From Monarcha castaneiventris obscurior (taxonomy: Eukaryota; Chordata; Aves; Passeriformes; Monarchidae), in the NCBI GenBank assembly GCA_026261815.1, contig JAMPIT010000484.1, positions 15,598,501 through 15,662,500 of the forward strand: DNA of 64,000 bases, written 5' to 3'. Below the pieces are notes generated by a model. It was not told the origin of the DNA. It made no database searches and saw only the letters and a program-made list of their open reading frames with translations. This document shows positions 45,168 to 59,650 of the stretch, one piece after another; the stretch's first letter is position 1, and every line of letters begins with the position of its first letter. The position numbers were made by a program, and so were the translations under genes.

Positions 45168-48100
45168 TTGTATCGTACACTTGTATCACTTGATGCTCCA
45201 CACACCCTTGGTCTGTCTGAGGAGCACAAACCCTTTCATTTGAGATCAGGGACAGACCATGAGAGGATAATGGTCCCTTGGCATTCAGCTGGCAGCAGCA
45301 AAGCATCTGTAGGCTGGTCCCTGCAGCACGGGACACCCATCTTCTACCTTCTCTCTGTTGAGCTTCTGAGCATGCTCTTTTATGCTTGACTGCTTTTTTT
45401 TTTCACCGACATTTTTGCTTCTTTCTCATTTTCCTGACTGCTGTACATCCTATTTTATTATTTCCTATTAGTGTCTATTGTACCTCACTTGGGTTGTTTG
45501 GTTTATTTTACACTACTGATTAATTCTCAACACTGTAAGAAAAATAAATTCATGGAAGAAACTTGATTTTTTACCAGCCATGGTGCTGTTCATTTTACAT
45601 ATGTAATGTTCCCCTGCCCTTTGTTTAGTCTATTCAGACTTAGCTTTCCAGAGAGTTTTAATCTCTACTTGTGCAACAGCTCCCTATATATGAGGTCCAG
45701 CGTTAGCTGTGTTCCCCAGGTTCATGTGTTTATAATTAAGATACTGGAATATTTGCCATACTATGAAAATCTTCATAATTTTTTTTTTCATTTTTAACAC
45801 AGCTGAAGACTTTGTATGTGTAAGGCACATTATACAGGTCACAACAGAGAGGGAAAAACTGCTCAGGCTAAAGCCTGGAAGAGATGAGGGGAGAAATGAT
45901 GAGTAATCTTGCAGTTTTGCTAAATTACAGGCAGACGTGGTTGATGCCCTTTCCCAAGCTCACTGTGTACCAAGTAGGAAATTGCTGCTAACTCTGAAGA
46001 TCTGTGATACCTGATAAAAATACAAGAAACTCTATTCCTCCCTAATCTAGTTCCTTCCAGTCCTCTCTTTCTTTTTTTGGTAATAAAAGACCTTTTACCA
46101 GGTCTCTGTAGATCTCCTGTTGCCTCTGGAAGCTCTGTGAGATGGCACCAGTGAAACATCCATCACATAAGAGACAGAGAAACAGTCCCAGAGAGACCCT
46201 AACAATGACCTAAAGCCATCACCCAGCTCTGAAGGTAAAGCTGGACTGAGAGCACTTCTGTTACTACTTAAGCACATTTCTTTTTTTCCATGGCATCAAA
46301 GAGGATGAGAAAGTTCCAGAGGAGAATAAGGAATTTTCTGTCACCTTCTTCCAGTACAATTTTTGTAGTAGGCACCTGTGTAACTCTCATAGAGGACTGA
46401 AATATTGTTTGTGCTTGTGGCAGGCAGGACACATGAACATTTAGGTACCACTTGCTTTTTCATGTCCCCATGGTTTTATATCTCTGCAGTGTGGGCTGTC
46501 CCTGTGAGCACATTACTGCAACAGAACCAAGGTGGGCTGCAAAACAAGGAGAGCCAGGCCCAGTAAACTCAGAATAAAAAATGAAGCTGAGGGAAAGGAA
46601 GTGTGGTCACACAACTGGGAAAAGTTGAGTATGGAAATACTCCATAAAGAAGGTACTATGAGAACTAGAATATTCACCTTTAGAGAAAAGCAAAGCTCCT
46701 CTGTTTATATGATACTGACTTTACTCTTTTATGGTTCTCCTCTTAATATTCCTATCCACTTCCCAGCTTTTTATACAATTCAAATGAACATCTGTACAAG
46801 ATGGTTTACATCAACACCTGCTGCTGAAGTACCCTCGACTTCAGTCAGGCCATACCCTTCCCACTGTTAACTTTCAAATACTGCCCATATTGTCAGCATT
46901 TTTCTGTATTTGACTGTGATCTCACCAACTGCTTGGCAAGTATTTGCAGAGGAATGCTTTGGGGTTGTTTTTTTTTAACAGATATAGATGGAAAAGAGAG
47001 GCAGACAACATGCTTTTAGTGATTAAATTTAGATACCACAATGAGATTGTGCAAAAACAGTATCATAATTTACCTGAGAACAAAATCCCAATTTACTGCT
47101 TTCAATTTAGGGGCAAAGTGATTTTTTCCCCCAGATTAGAAATGTTTATGTAGTTTTGGAAAAATCCTGATCAGCCCAAGCACAGAAAACCATATTAGGA
47201 AGACCTATTATAAACAGCAGTAAAGCAGCCCATCTTGTTTCATTATGCAAGCCAAATGAAACACAGAAATTAAACCAAGAGCGGGAAAACAACTAAGACT
47301 TAAAACTGCGTTGGGAATACTCCAAAGACTCATTAACAGATGAAAAAGTATGATTATCTTATTAGGAGTACTACCACCCATACAGAAGCTCTGATCAAAA
47401 CAATAATTAAACCACCAATAACAATCTCCCTGCATCATTAAATACTTTTGTACAAATAAATTAACTCTGCCAGCCAGAAGCATCAAATGGAGATAATTTA
47501 CCTCAACCAGTTAATAAGTCTAAATAGTCAGAAAGCCTCTTGCATTCTTACCTGGGAATGTGCTATCATTCTTCTTCCAAAAAAACCTTTTAAATAAATG
47601 CTTTTGACAGCATTCCTATAAATTTTTGTATTTACTCCACCACGGATAAATCAATGAACCATGTGGCTTGAGATAACAACCTGTCCCTTTGCCAGTGGTG
47701 AAAACTGATTCTCTTCCAACTAGCACATGCAGCTGGGCAGGAATATTTATTTCTGAGCAAAGTAAATGGACACTCAAGTGCAATTGTTGATATGCAGAAT
47801 CTGGCAACAAATCAATACTGACTTTACATACCCAATTTATGCCATTACTTTTTAATACCCATGAATCTTGTTAAAATCCCATAGCATGATGTCCTGAAGT
47901 GACACAGCCTGCTTAATTTCTTTTGGTTTGTGGGTTTATCGAATTTGAGGCTTTAAGAATCCTGTTATTGGTGAGTGTCAGTTTCTAGCTTTTCTCTTTT
48001 ATTGGCTTCCTTTGAAATATCTCCAGAGCTCTTATATCTTCACTTCAATTTGATTTTTTTTCCTGTGCCTGAGAAGGATGCAGGTCTGAATTTGGCACGT

Positions 48101-51100
48101 GTGTATTACTGCCTTGACCTTACAGAGGCATCCACTACTGATATCTGGGGTTTTAAGGGCAGATACACTGCCTTTATTTATGCTCCTTTAGGCAATCTAA
48201 AGAAGTGTAAATATATTAGAGAATTTGCCAGATCATTCAAAACTACATTCTTGAGCTACATATATAGCAGTGCTCACACATATGTACCATCTTGTAGTAT
48301 AATTATCAAAAATCTAAAATCAGGATAAATAAAATTGCCTAGATTTCCTAGGTGAGAATCAAAATTTGGACAAATATGATGCAGAAACCAGGAGTTGAAA
48401 TTCTCATAAAGTAAAAACTAACCTTTCCAGATGCATTGCCAAGAATGGGTCAGGGCTACGATTTATCACCAAAGCAGCACTTGTAGGGAATTTCAGCCAC
48501 TCCTGCCCATGCTGGACCTGCTTTGGGGAAAGCAGAGTAGTGTAGAATCAGAGATGTGTTACTCTGGAAGCTTTTACTAGCAGAAAGCTCAAGAGAGTGT
48601 AAAATTACTGTTTTGAAATAGGTTGGACCCAAGGAGCCTCGTGTTACCAGGAAGGCTTAATATGCATTTTTAGGAGCACCCCACAGGACAAGTTCAGCCT
48701 GTTCATGGAAGTGAGGAGACAGGAAACCCCACTGGAAGAACAGAGGAGAAAGAGAACTTTGTTTTCTGGTGTGCTAGACTCTACACCATCTTTGACTAAC
48801 TACTGTTTTAGCCTTGATTTGTGCATATATCAAGCAGCTGAACAGGTTTACATGTTTATTCATTTTCTCCCTTAATTTAAGAGGAAGTTGTACAACAAAT
48901 CTAACTGTACTGCCCTAGGGGAAATACAGGCTGTGTCCCTCAAGAGATGCAGTGATCAGCACAGCCACCAGCACCTGTGTTGTACCTGGGTTGCTCAGGA
49001 AATTCTATCTAATTTTTGGAGCACTCATAATGTGCATAATGCCATGAGAGTCAGACCTTTTGCTCACTGGTGTGACGCAATTACTGCTGCACTGTCAGAA
49101 AGCAGACCAGTCCCTGCAAGTGTCACTGAACACTTGACTGTTTTGGGGCTTATTTTGTGTTCTTTTGTGCCATCTGTTAGGAATGATCTCTGAGGAGAAG
49201 ATAGTAAACCAGGAGGACTGGTCTGATCCATTCTAACAAACCCAATATTCCTAAATCATGCTCTTTAGTTTCCCAAATTAACTTACCTCACCGTTTCCCC
49301 ATTGTGGCTGGAAAGATTTATTGTTTTTATTCAACCTGAAAATCTGCTGGCATTAGATATATTAGGATACCCACAGGTGGTTCTTTTGTCATCCTATCAC
49401 TGCAGTGGGAAGATAGCAAAATAAATCAATAAAAAACAATGTCTTGGCTGATGCTTGGGGAAACCAATCTGTGGTTGAATATATAGCTCAGCAGCAGCCT
49501 GCCCTATGCACAGGCAGCACTGGGTACCGTGGCTTCCAGTCACTGGAGATCTCAAAGAAGGATTCTGGGTTTTATTTAGTGTTTTCCCACCACTCAAGTT
49601 TCTGTCTAATTCTGTGCCCTCTTTAAAATAACAATGTCTTATCTTTCTTTGTTTGTTTCAGGTATCCACCAGAGTGAGGGTTATTTTGTCACAGGGTCAG
49701 GTTTTCTTTCTTTGACTTGAGCACGGCTGCAGCAAGAGCCTGATATAAAGCTGGTTTTCAGTTGCCACTATCCGAGGCTTGTTTTCAAAGACTATATGCA
49801 AATCATGCCAGTGCTGCCTTCTGCACTTCCTCCATTTTATTTTCTATTGAGACTGAATGTGAAGAGCTGCAGTCTATTTAGAACATCATGGTTCTTGCAG
49901 CAAAAAAAACAAAGCTATTTCCAAAAGTGGAATTTCTTAGAATCAGTGTATTTTCTTCTTATAATAGAAATGAGCGTGAGCATTCTGAGCCTTTAGTTAT
50001 CCTCCCAGGTCTGAGAAGATGTGAGGAGAAGCAGAGTGGGTATGGAAAGAAAAGCAGTTGATTAGTAAATCCAGTTAAGGATTTAATCCTTTGTTAAGGA
50101 AGCAGCATCGAGACTGCTGGAGTGAAGTGAAACATAAGAGGAACAAGTGGCAATTTACCCTCTAGCTGCATTCTCCACATTATTTTCCCCGAGAGATGCA
50201 GTGGACATGAGCAGGCACAGGCAGCTGCTGCACAGAACAGCCTCGAGTTGAACTTGTACCCTGAGACCCCCCAGCTCCAGGGCACACAGGGCAAGGGGTG
50301 AGGCACTGCCCACCCTGGACAAAACCATGGCACGTGCCCCACACGGGCACTTGTGCTGGCTGCCCTGGACTGTAGGGGTCTTCTGGAGTCCAGATTAGCA
50401 CAAGGAACGTGGCTCAGAAGTCCAGCTAACCCAGGAAGGAATGCAGCAATGCCTGTCAGGATCTGTGCCCTCAGAAGAACGGGGCTTTGTCCTACTTTTG
50501 CCATGGATTTTGTACTTGAAGCCACGGATAACTGAAAACTCATAAAGACATAACTGAAACCATTTAACAATCAAAGCCATTGAAGGGCCTCTTCTGGGAA
50601 GCACAGCTTTGGTTTTTTGGTGTCCTATTAAGGGAAGACTGGCACCATGTGCTTTGCAGATCTGGGTGATGAATTTCTATTTTTTAGCTTGAATACAGTG
50701 TGCAAGTGCAGATCCAAAATGAGAAATACACAAGGGACAAACAACGGCTGTTTCCTTACAGGCTCCCATGCCTACTATACAGAACATTTTTTACCCTGTC
50801 AATCAAATATAGGAGGTTTTCAGTGGAGGTAATCACACAATAGAAACAGGCTTCCTGTTTTCCAGAGCTTTTAGGTTTGAATTCCCCTTACTGCAGAGCC
50901 AGGTGTCCCATGTTTCTGTTGCAGGAGTGAAGCTCTGTGTCTCTCTGTCAAGGAAAGCATTTGTTAATTGCTTCCAAAAAAACCTGGAGTGAATAAACAT
51001 TTAACTAAATAGCTAAAACATGCATAAGGTGTCCCACGCAATTTTCAGCACTCTCAGCTGCAGCACAAGATGCTCGTGTAGCAAGAACAGCCATGCCAGA

Positions 51101-51480
51101 TGTTAGGTATGAACCTGCTTGTTTCCGCTGTGGTAGGGTTTTAACTCGGGGATAATTGTGCAGAGCCCTTGCTGAGGCAGAAAAAGCCTCCCTCAGCATA
51201 TCTGAGACCCCTCCAGCACCAGAGTCTTTGTGCTTTGTTTGCATCCAGCCTGAATGGTCAGGAAGCTTTGCAGTGGATTCAGGAGCCAAGGTTTGGTCAC
51301 CTTATTTATGAGAAGCACAGTCAATGCAATTATGCAATTACTATTATGAAGCAGGAAAAATATTATTTTTTGTTAACATTCACTGCTTGCTGCAGCAAGA
51401 AATAGTGCTGGGGGTTGATCACCAAAATTACTCAGTTAAGAGTTTGATTCGCTCTTTTATGTCTCCCGTATGGTCCGATT
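45168..51480. other. Gene-free stretch
   Basis: AT-leaning DNA with no recognised repeats or domain-bearing frames. The longest frames (48888-49193 plus, 50094-50570 minus, 47975-48328 plus) have no motif. The last third has slightly higher G+C. Confidence 0.4.
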
Positions 51481-51710
51481 TCTGGGGCGTTTTGGGGGTT
51501 TTTGTTCAAAAACTGGACAGCAGAGGGTGCCAAACCCCCAGAGGGAGCGCACCCAGGCCCAGGAGCTCTCACGCAGCCCCTGAATTCCCCGCTGGAAGCT
51601 CTGCTCCAGCACCAGCGGTGCGGCTGGAACCTGGAGAGCCGCAGGTTCCCCCCGGCCGGGAGCTGTGCTGGGCAGTGAGGATGTGTCAGCACTTCCAGCC
51701 CCGTTTATAA
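51481..51710. promoter_or_regulatory. GC-rich patch with a CTCF-like site
   Basis: A local rise in G+C of about 230 bp lies in AT-leaning DNA. It contains a 12-of-14 match to the CTCF core at 51517-51530 (ACAGCAGAGGGTGC) and a TTTTTG-TT-CAAAAA hairpin just before it (51499-51512). Open frames here (51324-51710 plus, 51432-51692 minus) overlap on opposite strands and have no domain. It looks like an isolated regulatory or insulator element rather than a gene. Confidence 0.35.
51518..51530 (+). promoter_or_regulatory. CTCF-type core CAGCAGAGGGTGC
   Basis: This matches CCASYAGRKGGCRS at 12 of 14 positions, the two mismatches being the first C and the C after GGG. This variant is a common natural CTCF site form. 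The orientation is plus, pointing away from the CpG island. Binding is inferred from motif only. Confidence 0.4.
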
Positions 51711-54700
51711 CCTCTTGCTTTGTGGATCAATCCAGGCTCTTGCGAGCCAAGTTATTTTCTGTCTGATGTGCAATTGGCACTCAGTGTTATCTCAGGAATC
51801 TGAAGCCACGTTTTGTTATCAGGATGTTGCAGGGACGACTCACTAAATTAAAAGCAAGCACTTGATCATAGAGAGCTGAGCACAAACACTCCCCACCCTT
51901 AATATGTGCTACAAATATGACACAGCCACTGAGGAACTAAATCTGTTTAACTTGACATGGTTCACGCACAGCTTTTTACTTTGGACAAGGAAACACGAGA
52001 TTAAAACATCAGCAGCTCTGAAATCCCATTCCCATCCTACAGTGAATTATGAAATGAAGTGGCATTATATTAGCAGGCATTTCTTCCTGTTCTAATAAAA
52101 AGATACGCATTCTACATTTTCTGCAAACACTACTCATGGGAATGAGATGGAAATTGGTCCTTGAGTAGTAACTAGTTACAGTAGCTTCTGAACAAGCCTA
52201 AAAATTATTCTGATTGTATTTAGGAGCCAGATTCTGAAGCCTCTGTTGTATTCAGATTCCTGTTCTTTGCTGGAGTCAAAAATTGCTCTACTTGGTCCAA
52301 ACAACATTTCTTTTTTTTCTATCTTAGAAGTCCCTGTCCTGAGGATGAGCACTGTCAGGTGGCCAATTTTACTGCTCACATACCTGATACACATCACTGG
52401 CCCATTATTTCCACACAGGAATGGGATCCATCATTCCTAACTCAAAACTGTGCAGATAACAATTGATAATTTGTAAACAGTTATTCGCTTTGAATGAGTT
52501 ATGTAGGCTCTGTTTACTTAATCCAGCTATTTGTCAGCTTTATCAGTCACTTATCAACAGAAGCAGAGAGCAGGGCACACATAACCCATTTATCATCCCT
52601 CCTGTTGCTGCAACACGCACAATATATATTGCACATGCCACAGCACTGGTGAAATAGCTCACAATGCTACACTGCCAGCACAACTAACTCAGAGCTACTT
52701 TCTCAATGCCAAAAACTTGTGGGGTGCTTCACAGAGGGGTAACGTTCTCCCTCAGCCCCAGCACTTGGGCCTAACAAACCAAGTGATGGCAAATGTGTGG
52801 CAGGAGGGTGGGCAGGGGTCTCAGCTGGATTGGGAACACTCAACACCCTTGTGGAGCAATATTTTATAAATGTGGAAAAGTGCTGAAGATGTAATACTTT
52901 TTTAAATCAGTATTTAGTCAGGGCCACCACAAAGATGCAGCTCGAGAGGCCCTGTGGTCCCTCAGGCTAGGAGGATGTACAATATTTAATTGTACTACAC
53001 AAAGGTTTGTACTAACAAAGCACCCCACAGGACTCAGTCACCCCTGTCCCCTCTTCCCTACCTCACACTCACCCTGTGCATTTATTTTTACCTCTGAAAT
53101 GTCCCCTCTTGTCCTCCCTGGCAGGGCCTGGCCTGGCTTCATCCAGCCCAGGTGTTTCTGTTACAGCTTCAATCAAAACAAGATTGTCTTGGGCCTTAAC
53201 CAAAAAGACTTAGTGGAAAACCAAGGTTAGGAAATCCCCAACTTGCCCTTGTCCAGCAGTAAATAGTTCACTGCTGGAAAAAAGCCACACACCCCCAGCC
53301 TTATGCAAACCAAGGGCATTGGGCTCAGCACACAAACAGTAAAACACCAGGAGAGAGGCATTGGTGCTCTGTAACCTTTTAAATAAAGTCTGGCAGGGAG
53401 GTGGAGACTTTAAAGAGCTTTGAAAAAAATAAGCCCTTTCTCCTAGGTCTTTACAAGGAAGGTGGAAAGCTGTTGTAAGAATTTCAGATGTAACAGGGCA
53501 TGAAAACATCCTTGCTTGAAAAAAACCCTCAACAGTGCATTTAAAAAAGTTATCATTTTGTAGTTCTCACAAATTCACTATAATTTTATTTGTTCCTTAT
53601 TTCCCCCCAAGATGTTCCTTTGTTTCTTTGTTTCACTTGGGGAGGAGAGTTGTGTGGGTTACTACTGTGATTGGCAATTTCCTTTCCAAGGGAAAACTTG
53701 TGCTATATTTCAATCCAAGAATCCACATGCCCCTTTTAAGATGAAAAAATTAAAGCTTACAAATAATTCAATAATGTCTTCAAACTTAGATAAATCACTT
53801 AAAAATGAGCTAGTTATGGCATAGAAGCTGACAGGCTGAATTGGCTCTGCTTGTTTCTTTGTTAGTAGCCCCACACTGAATTAGGAAAGGGGGGTCTTGC
53901 AAATCTCCCTGGGATATGTGAACCCAGGAACCCCACTTTGAGTAGCCAGAACCTCCTAAAAAAAGAAGCCTTCCAGGACACTGTCAAAGGGATTGTGGAA
54001 CAATGTCAAAACTCAGTTAATGTGGCCATGCAGTCACTGATCCTTGGCTCAGTTCAGACACTTGTGAATTCTGCAGTGTAGATGAGCCCTTTGGAGAGCT
54101 TAATACATTAAGAGAATCCATTACTTTTTTGCTGATTTATTTTATAATGGCTCATTTACATGCACTAAGAAACGGTATTTTTATAGTAGTTAGAAAGGCA
54201 CAGATTGCCTCTCTGCAGTCATACAGGTTTTCAATTTTAGACAAGATCTTTTAAAAATTGACAGTATTATGAACTTCCAAGAGGCTTTTCAAAGTCACTT
54301 AGGTTTTTAAAATCTATTACAGTTATTTTTTCTGTCATATTCCAAAGGTTTATATTTTTGGACTCATGGTACTAACAAATCCTGTTATATATGTTGAGCA
54401 ATATGAAAAATAGGGCACTAACATTTTAAAGTCTCTAAAACATTTCTCAAATTGACTGTAAAATGTGGCATTTCTACAATACACGATTGTTTGGCAGGAT
54501 ATAAAAGCTTACTGCTTCTCATTTGGGTGATTTGCATAACTTGTTCATGGCATCATTTGTAAATATTATGCCCATCCCAATCTGCCACTGATAAAAAGAG
54601 TAAGATTGCTTTTGCCAAAGCATGTCATAATATAGATGAGGAAAAAACCCTTCCTGTCTAAAAAGAAGGAAGTTATACAAAGCGAGTTAAAATTTTATAC

Positions 54701-57016
54701 TGCATTAATCTCAGAAATCACTTTTCATGTCTGTTAGAGAACATAAAAGTGAAAAAAAATTTCCTTTCGCTGTGCAAAGTGGTTCTACAAGGATTGGACA
54801 AGCCAAGGAGCAGTGGCTGTTCCCGAGGAGGCATTTGCTGAGGGCATGGTTTATACCAGCACCCAGAAAGCCCCTTTGCCTGTGCATTAGAGAGGATGGG
54901 CTGGGCTGAGAACGAGGTTCTGGCTCCCCAGGCTCACCGAGGGTGAGCACAGAGTGAACAATTCTGTTTGAGGCAGACAGATGACAATTCAGTTTGCCCA
55001 CTGACCTGTGCTGACTCCTCAATACTAACAAAACCAAACCACTGCAACAAGTCTATTTCACCCAAAGAGACTCAATACAGAAGGAAAGCTCATTTTACTT
55101 AGCAAGGCAGGGCAACTTCCATATAATCATTTTAGAGCTTGATTCAATATTCATGACTGTTGTAGAAAGTGGCAATTTTGCCTCATGCTACAGAGTTCCC
55201 TGGCCTGTGCTTGCTCAGGAAAGGTCCTTTGAGAGATGCTGTATTTCTTGTGGATGAAGGCTGTGGGGATGCTGTCTGTCTTGGAGGCTCTGTCACAGCC
55301 ACCAAACAGATGGATTTCTGGAAAGCAGATGTGTTTGTTTGCCTTCACAGTCAAGAATATGTCACTGTGGCTGTTTTGTGACCTCCTTGATTAAAGAGCT
55401 CAGATTTTTGCCTCTGTAGTTATCCAGTGGGAAGGAAGAAGAGGAACTGGGATGCAGAGGGTAACCATGTCTGTTTCTGAGTTTCAAACTCACTGTTGGC
55501 AGCTGTGCTAACATCCAAACATCCTTGCTAATTTTTATGCAATTAGTTGAACTGGCTGCTGTAAACTTTAAGGTAACACACCAGGCCCTGAGAGGTGGTG
55601 ATATCTGTAGATGTGAAGGTACCATTTACACATGATCTGTGCCTGAGCTCTGAAGTTACCATTGTGCTGCTGAGCAGGGATGGTAATAGGCTGCTCAGCC
55701 CCACTAAGCCTGACAGCCAGCCTAACTAAAGCATTTTTGTCCTCTGCAACAACCACAACACAGCAAATACCTCAAAAAGATGCTCTGACTTCTGAAATCA
55801 GTGAAATTTAATGGCTTGCTTTGGATAATGCTTTCCCCCTGCACCTTGCATTTTTCTACTTCCTAAATTTAACAAACTACCAATAAATGGCTTTTTTCAA
55901 TCAGACCTTAAAGCAGGAAAAAGAGATTGTAAGCCAGCAGCCAAGGCAAAGGAAGCCCCAGGGAAAGCACTTCGTGATATTTCCTGTCGTGAATCTTTGC
56001 CTGCCAGGTTGAATTTGGGAAAAGAGGTAGAAAAGAAAGTTAGAATTTGTCTTTAGCATGAAAGATGACAAACAAGGGCAGGGCACTAATTACATCTCTA
56101 AGGCAATACATACTCTACTGCTTTGGTATGGAGGTGTCAGTAAGAACCTCAGGTATAGAACAGCGCTGCCACTTTAGCAGATACAGAAAATGAAAATATT
56201 ATATATTGTGTTCTTCCCATCTCAGCTGCAACAAGATTCAGACACAATTTCAAGCCCTTAAAACCCCAGTGTTTTGCCAAGGTGAGATTAGAAACGTTTC
56301 CAGGAACATAATACTGGATATACCTTTCTTATTTGCTACAGAGCAAGATTAACTCAGGTAATGAATTCATACTGATGAGTGGAGTTCAAGGTTAGGGATT
56401 TTTGAAAGCAATCTCACTATCTGGGCAATAAAGCTTGGAAGTACGTAAAAAAAATCTACTTTTTAAATAAGTGTTCTAATCAATAATGCTACATTGGATT
56501 GTAAAAGGTGCAATTAAGTTTTCAACCTGGTTCTTGGAGCTCTGTATGGCTGATTTTTAGGTCAAGCAAAGCTTTTCTTTAAAAGCTGTGGAGAAGATGA
56601 GGCTTGGTTTGTGAGAGTATGAAATAAGGCAAGATAAGGATTTGCGTTTTAGAATTTGCTCTGAATTCAAGTTCCTGGTCTGCTGATCTTTAAAAGGAAA
56701 TTGAAACCAAGACTTTCACCTTAAATACCAGCAGCTAGTTATTCAGGAGGTTGACCCAGCTCTCTAGGTTTAATCAGAATTGGAGCCACAAAATTATTCT
56801 TAAAAGTCTTCCCACAAACACTTTGCTTTGACGAGCCCATATTCTTAATGAAAAAGCAGGGTATAAAAATGCTTCTGAATACTGTTTCTCTAGATTATAC
56901 AAATAAATTTACTTCATGATCCCCACTTAATTACTGCTGTACATGCAGATCAGCACTGGGTCCAGAAGACTCACCAAACAGAATTAAAACTAGGTGAGGG
57001 AATAAGCAGCTAAAGA
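51711..57016. other. Gene-free stretch
   Basis: AT-leaning DNA, with the most AT-rich parts at 52.2 and 54.2-54.6 kb. No repeats or RNA genes were recognised. Short open frames such as 53210-53509 minus and 54711-55037 minus carry no motif. Confidence 0.4.
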
Positions 57017-57409
57017 ATGGCTGTGTTAAGGGATCTTGACGAAAACCAAGCAGCAGAAAAGCACAGAACCAGCAGTGCCCCAGCATTGTCTCAGCTGTGC
57101 CTTTCTGCCCTGGCTCAACAGGACGTGAGAGGTCCCTGCTCATGCACAGCAGCAGTGACACAGAGCAGGGCTGATCCCAGGCATGGTGATTTCCCAAAGG
57201 ACACGTTCCGTGTGCTGGAGGCAGCTCAGCTGAAAGCTTCTCCTTCAGACTTTGAGCCTCAGTTGGGATCAGTCCTTCATCAAGCTTGGGAATGGGGACC
57301 CAGCTGCAGAAAGGAATGCCAACCTGAACCTTCTCCAGCAGCTCAGGAGGGTGCATCTTTCAGGAGAGACCTGAAACTTGTCACAGAGCTTCTGGAAAGA
57401 AAAACCTAA
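57017..57409 (+). other. ATG-started 130-codon open frame, unidentified
   Basis: The ATG has A at -3 and G at +4, a strong start context. The 130-residue reading is polar and charged, starting MAVLRDLDENQAAEKHR and ending LVTELLERKT, with no signal peptide, membrane segment or known domain. An antisense ATG-started frame (56931-57356) is open over almost the same span, and locally raised G+C explains part of both. No upstream promoter or splice context is clear; a TAG|GTGAGG donor-like site lies just before it. It is probably a chance frame, but it is the best intronless candidate in the right part. Confidence 0.15.
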
Positions 57410-59650
57410 AAGAATTAGCCACTGACAGCAAAGCAAAGTGTGTAGATGCAAAGCCTGAGCTTACTGAGCTTAGACCAAAACAAACGCCAAAATTATTCAC
57501 AGGGCTTGGCTGAAAACATGGCAAGATAAAAGAGAGTAAAGACAACTCAAGCTGTTGGTGACCTGGACTAGCTGACAGGACACAACATCTACCTATTAAA
57601 TAATTTGATGCCACAGAAATGAAGCATCAAGTACTCAATAAAATCAGAAAAAATCTAGAGCTCATAGTGGTTAGCAGGCATTGCAGTAGCATACAGACGT
57701 GTCCTGAAAAAACCCAAAACACCACTGCCCACCCAGTTTCTTCCCAGAAAAACTTACTCTTAACAGGCAGCTGGGAACAGATCCATCCCCAGAGCTAAAG
57801 TGCCCAGCTTGCTCAGGGTTGCCAGTCCAACTCAGTGCCCATGACATGAAAAACAAGGCTGGCCAGGTGGAATGAGTAAAGAGATGATCATGGCTCCAGC
57901 ACAGACCCACAGTCCAGTGACTGAAAGAGATTTAAAGCACCTTGAGCCCTTCCCAAGGATCAGGTGTGGACCTTTTGTTTGACTAAATCCCCCTCTGCAG
58001 CAAGGCTTAGGTAAAAAGGCAGCAGCTGGAAATCAATAGATGGGACCAGCAGCAGGAGGAAGATAAACATAAATTGCACCTGCAGAAAGATAGTGATGTG
58101 CATGTGTTAATCCTCCTCCAGTATATAAATCCAGAAGCTATTGCAATTATCATGCTGAGCAAGGAAAACCAAAAAATGTAATGGCAGAAGCAGCCTGAGA
58201 ATCTGCTACATGCTCCAACAAGATTTTTAAGGAGTCCCTCACTTTCATTTCATTCTTTTTGAACATTTTATTTCATACACAGAATAGTATCTGGTTATTT
58301 AAACTCCACCGGCCAGAATGGAACCTTAAATTAAGGGAGGAGAAGGCAGCACAGCTGATGCCCTCCCATCTTAAATCAGCTGCAAACACTATTCCTGTAA
58401 TGCTCCTCAGTGCTCACTAACCTTTGGGCCGGCTGAGGGACCACATAAATTGGTGAGCTGTGCTGTGGATGAAAGGAGAGGGATTAATCCTTTGAGCAGG
58501 ACTGGGATTCCCTGCAGGTCTGTCATGACAGAGCAGCCCAAAGCCCTGGGCACCACACTCTGTTGAGGAACAACACAATCTGATTTTTCTATTTCAAAAA
58601 CTTCCATCTTATCATCAAAATAGTTTGAAACAACAAAAGAAACTATAAACATGTGAAAACCAGGCTGGAAGCTCTGACTTCAGTAAAGCAATAGTTGCTA
58701 CCTTGACAGTTATAACGCTACAGGTTGTATTTTTATTATATTTGATTTTTCTATTCTTAAAGGACTGACCACAAAATAAACCTTGACATAGCCAAAATTG
58801 GATGATACTAATGAAGCACCCAAGAGGACAACACGCTGCTCCTCTGTGTGAGCAGCAAATGATGGGTAATTAAACAGCTGTCAGTGGGGGGTGCCTGATG
58901 TATTTTTATTAACTTCTTGTGTCTGTTGCATACATGCTCCTGAGTGACCAGCTAAGGTAGGTTACATGGCATTTGAAGCTGGATTTCCTGAGGTGAAAGC
59001 CTAATAACCTGCCAGAGCACAGCATCAGAAGTGCTTCGACCTGCTCGCTTTCTCGTGGTGGGGGCACAATTAATTTCTGCTCTGGAAGGGCTGACTGACA
59101 TTTACAGGCAGCACAGACACCTGCTTTAGAACAGGGATTTCTTTCTGTTTCTATAAAGTGCAATACACAGTTCAGTTAATATCAGATAAATAAGGTCTAC
59201 ACAAAAGGTTGCAGCTGCTTAGTGCTCTCAAGCTTTTTTTTTCTCTGATAGCAGAAAATGAACGTACCTGGTACAAAAAAGGGCTGGTTTGGGGATTTTC
59301 TCAAGTGAGAGTGTTGTGTGGCACAAATGAGTTTTACAGATAAATGCCATAATATTTTACACTGAAATCCAGAGATTAGCTGAGCCCAGCCCGTAGGATG
59401 CACAGTTAAGGAGTGAATATTTAAAACAAAATCTTGTATTTTAGTTTTGTTTTATTACTGCTTAAGAGAAGGCATAGAATGATCCAAGAGAACAAAATGG
59501 GCACACACTGTTTTAAAGACTTTAAGCTGTTAAGCAACCTGATTTCAAGGGAAGATTGCAGAAGACAGGCTGCCTTTTAAAGGAAAATACCAAATATTCA
59601 CACAGTAGCAAGCAGGATGAAATTTTGATGATTTGCCAAATATTCTCAAC
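57410..59650. other. Gene-free stretch
   Basis: No repeat family, RNA gene or motif-bearing frame was recognised. Short frames at 57671-57910 and 58407-58652 (minus) have no motif. Confidence 0.4.
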
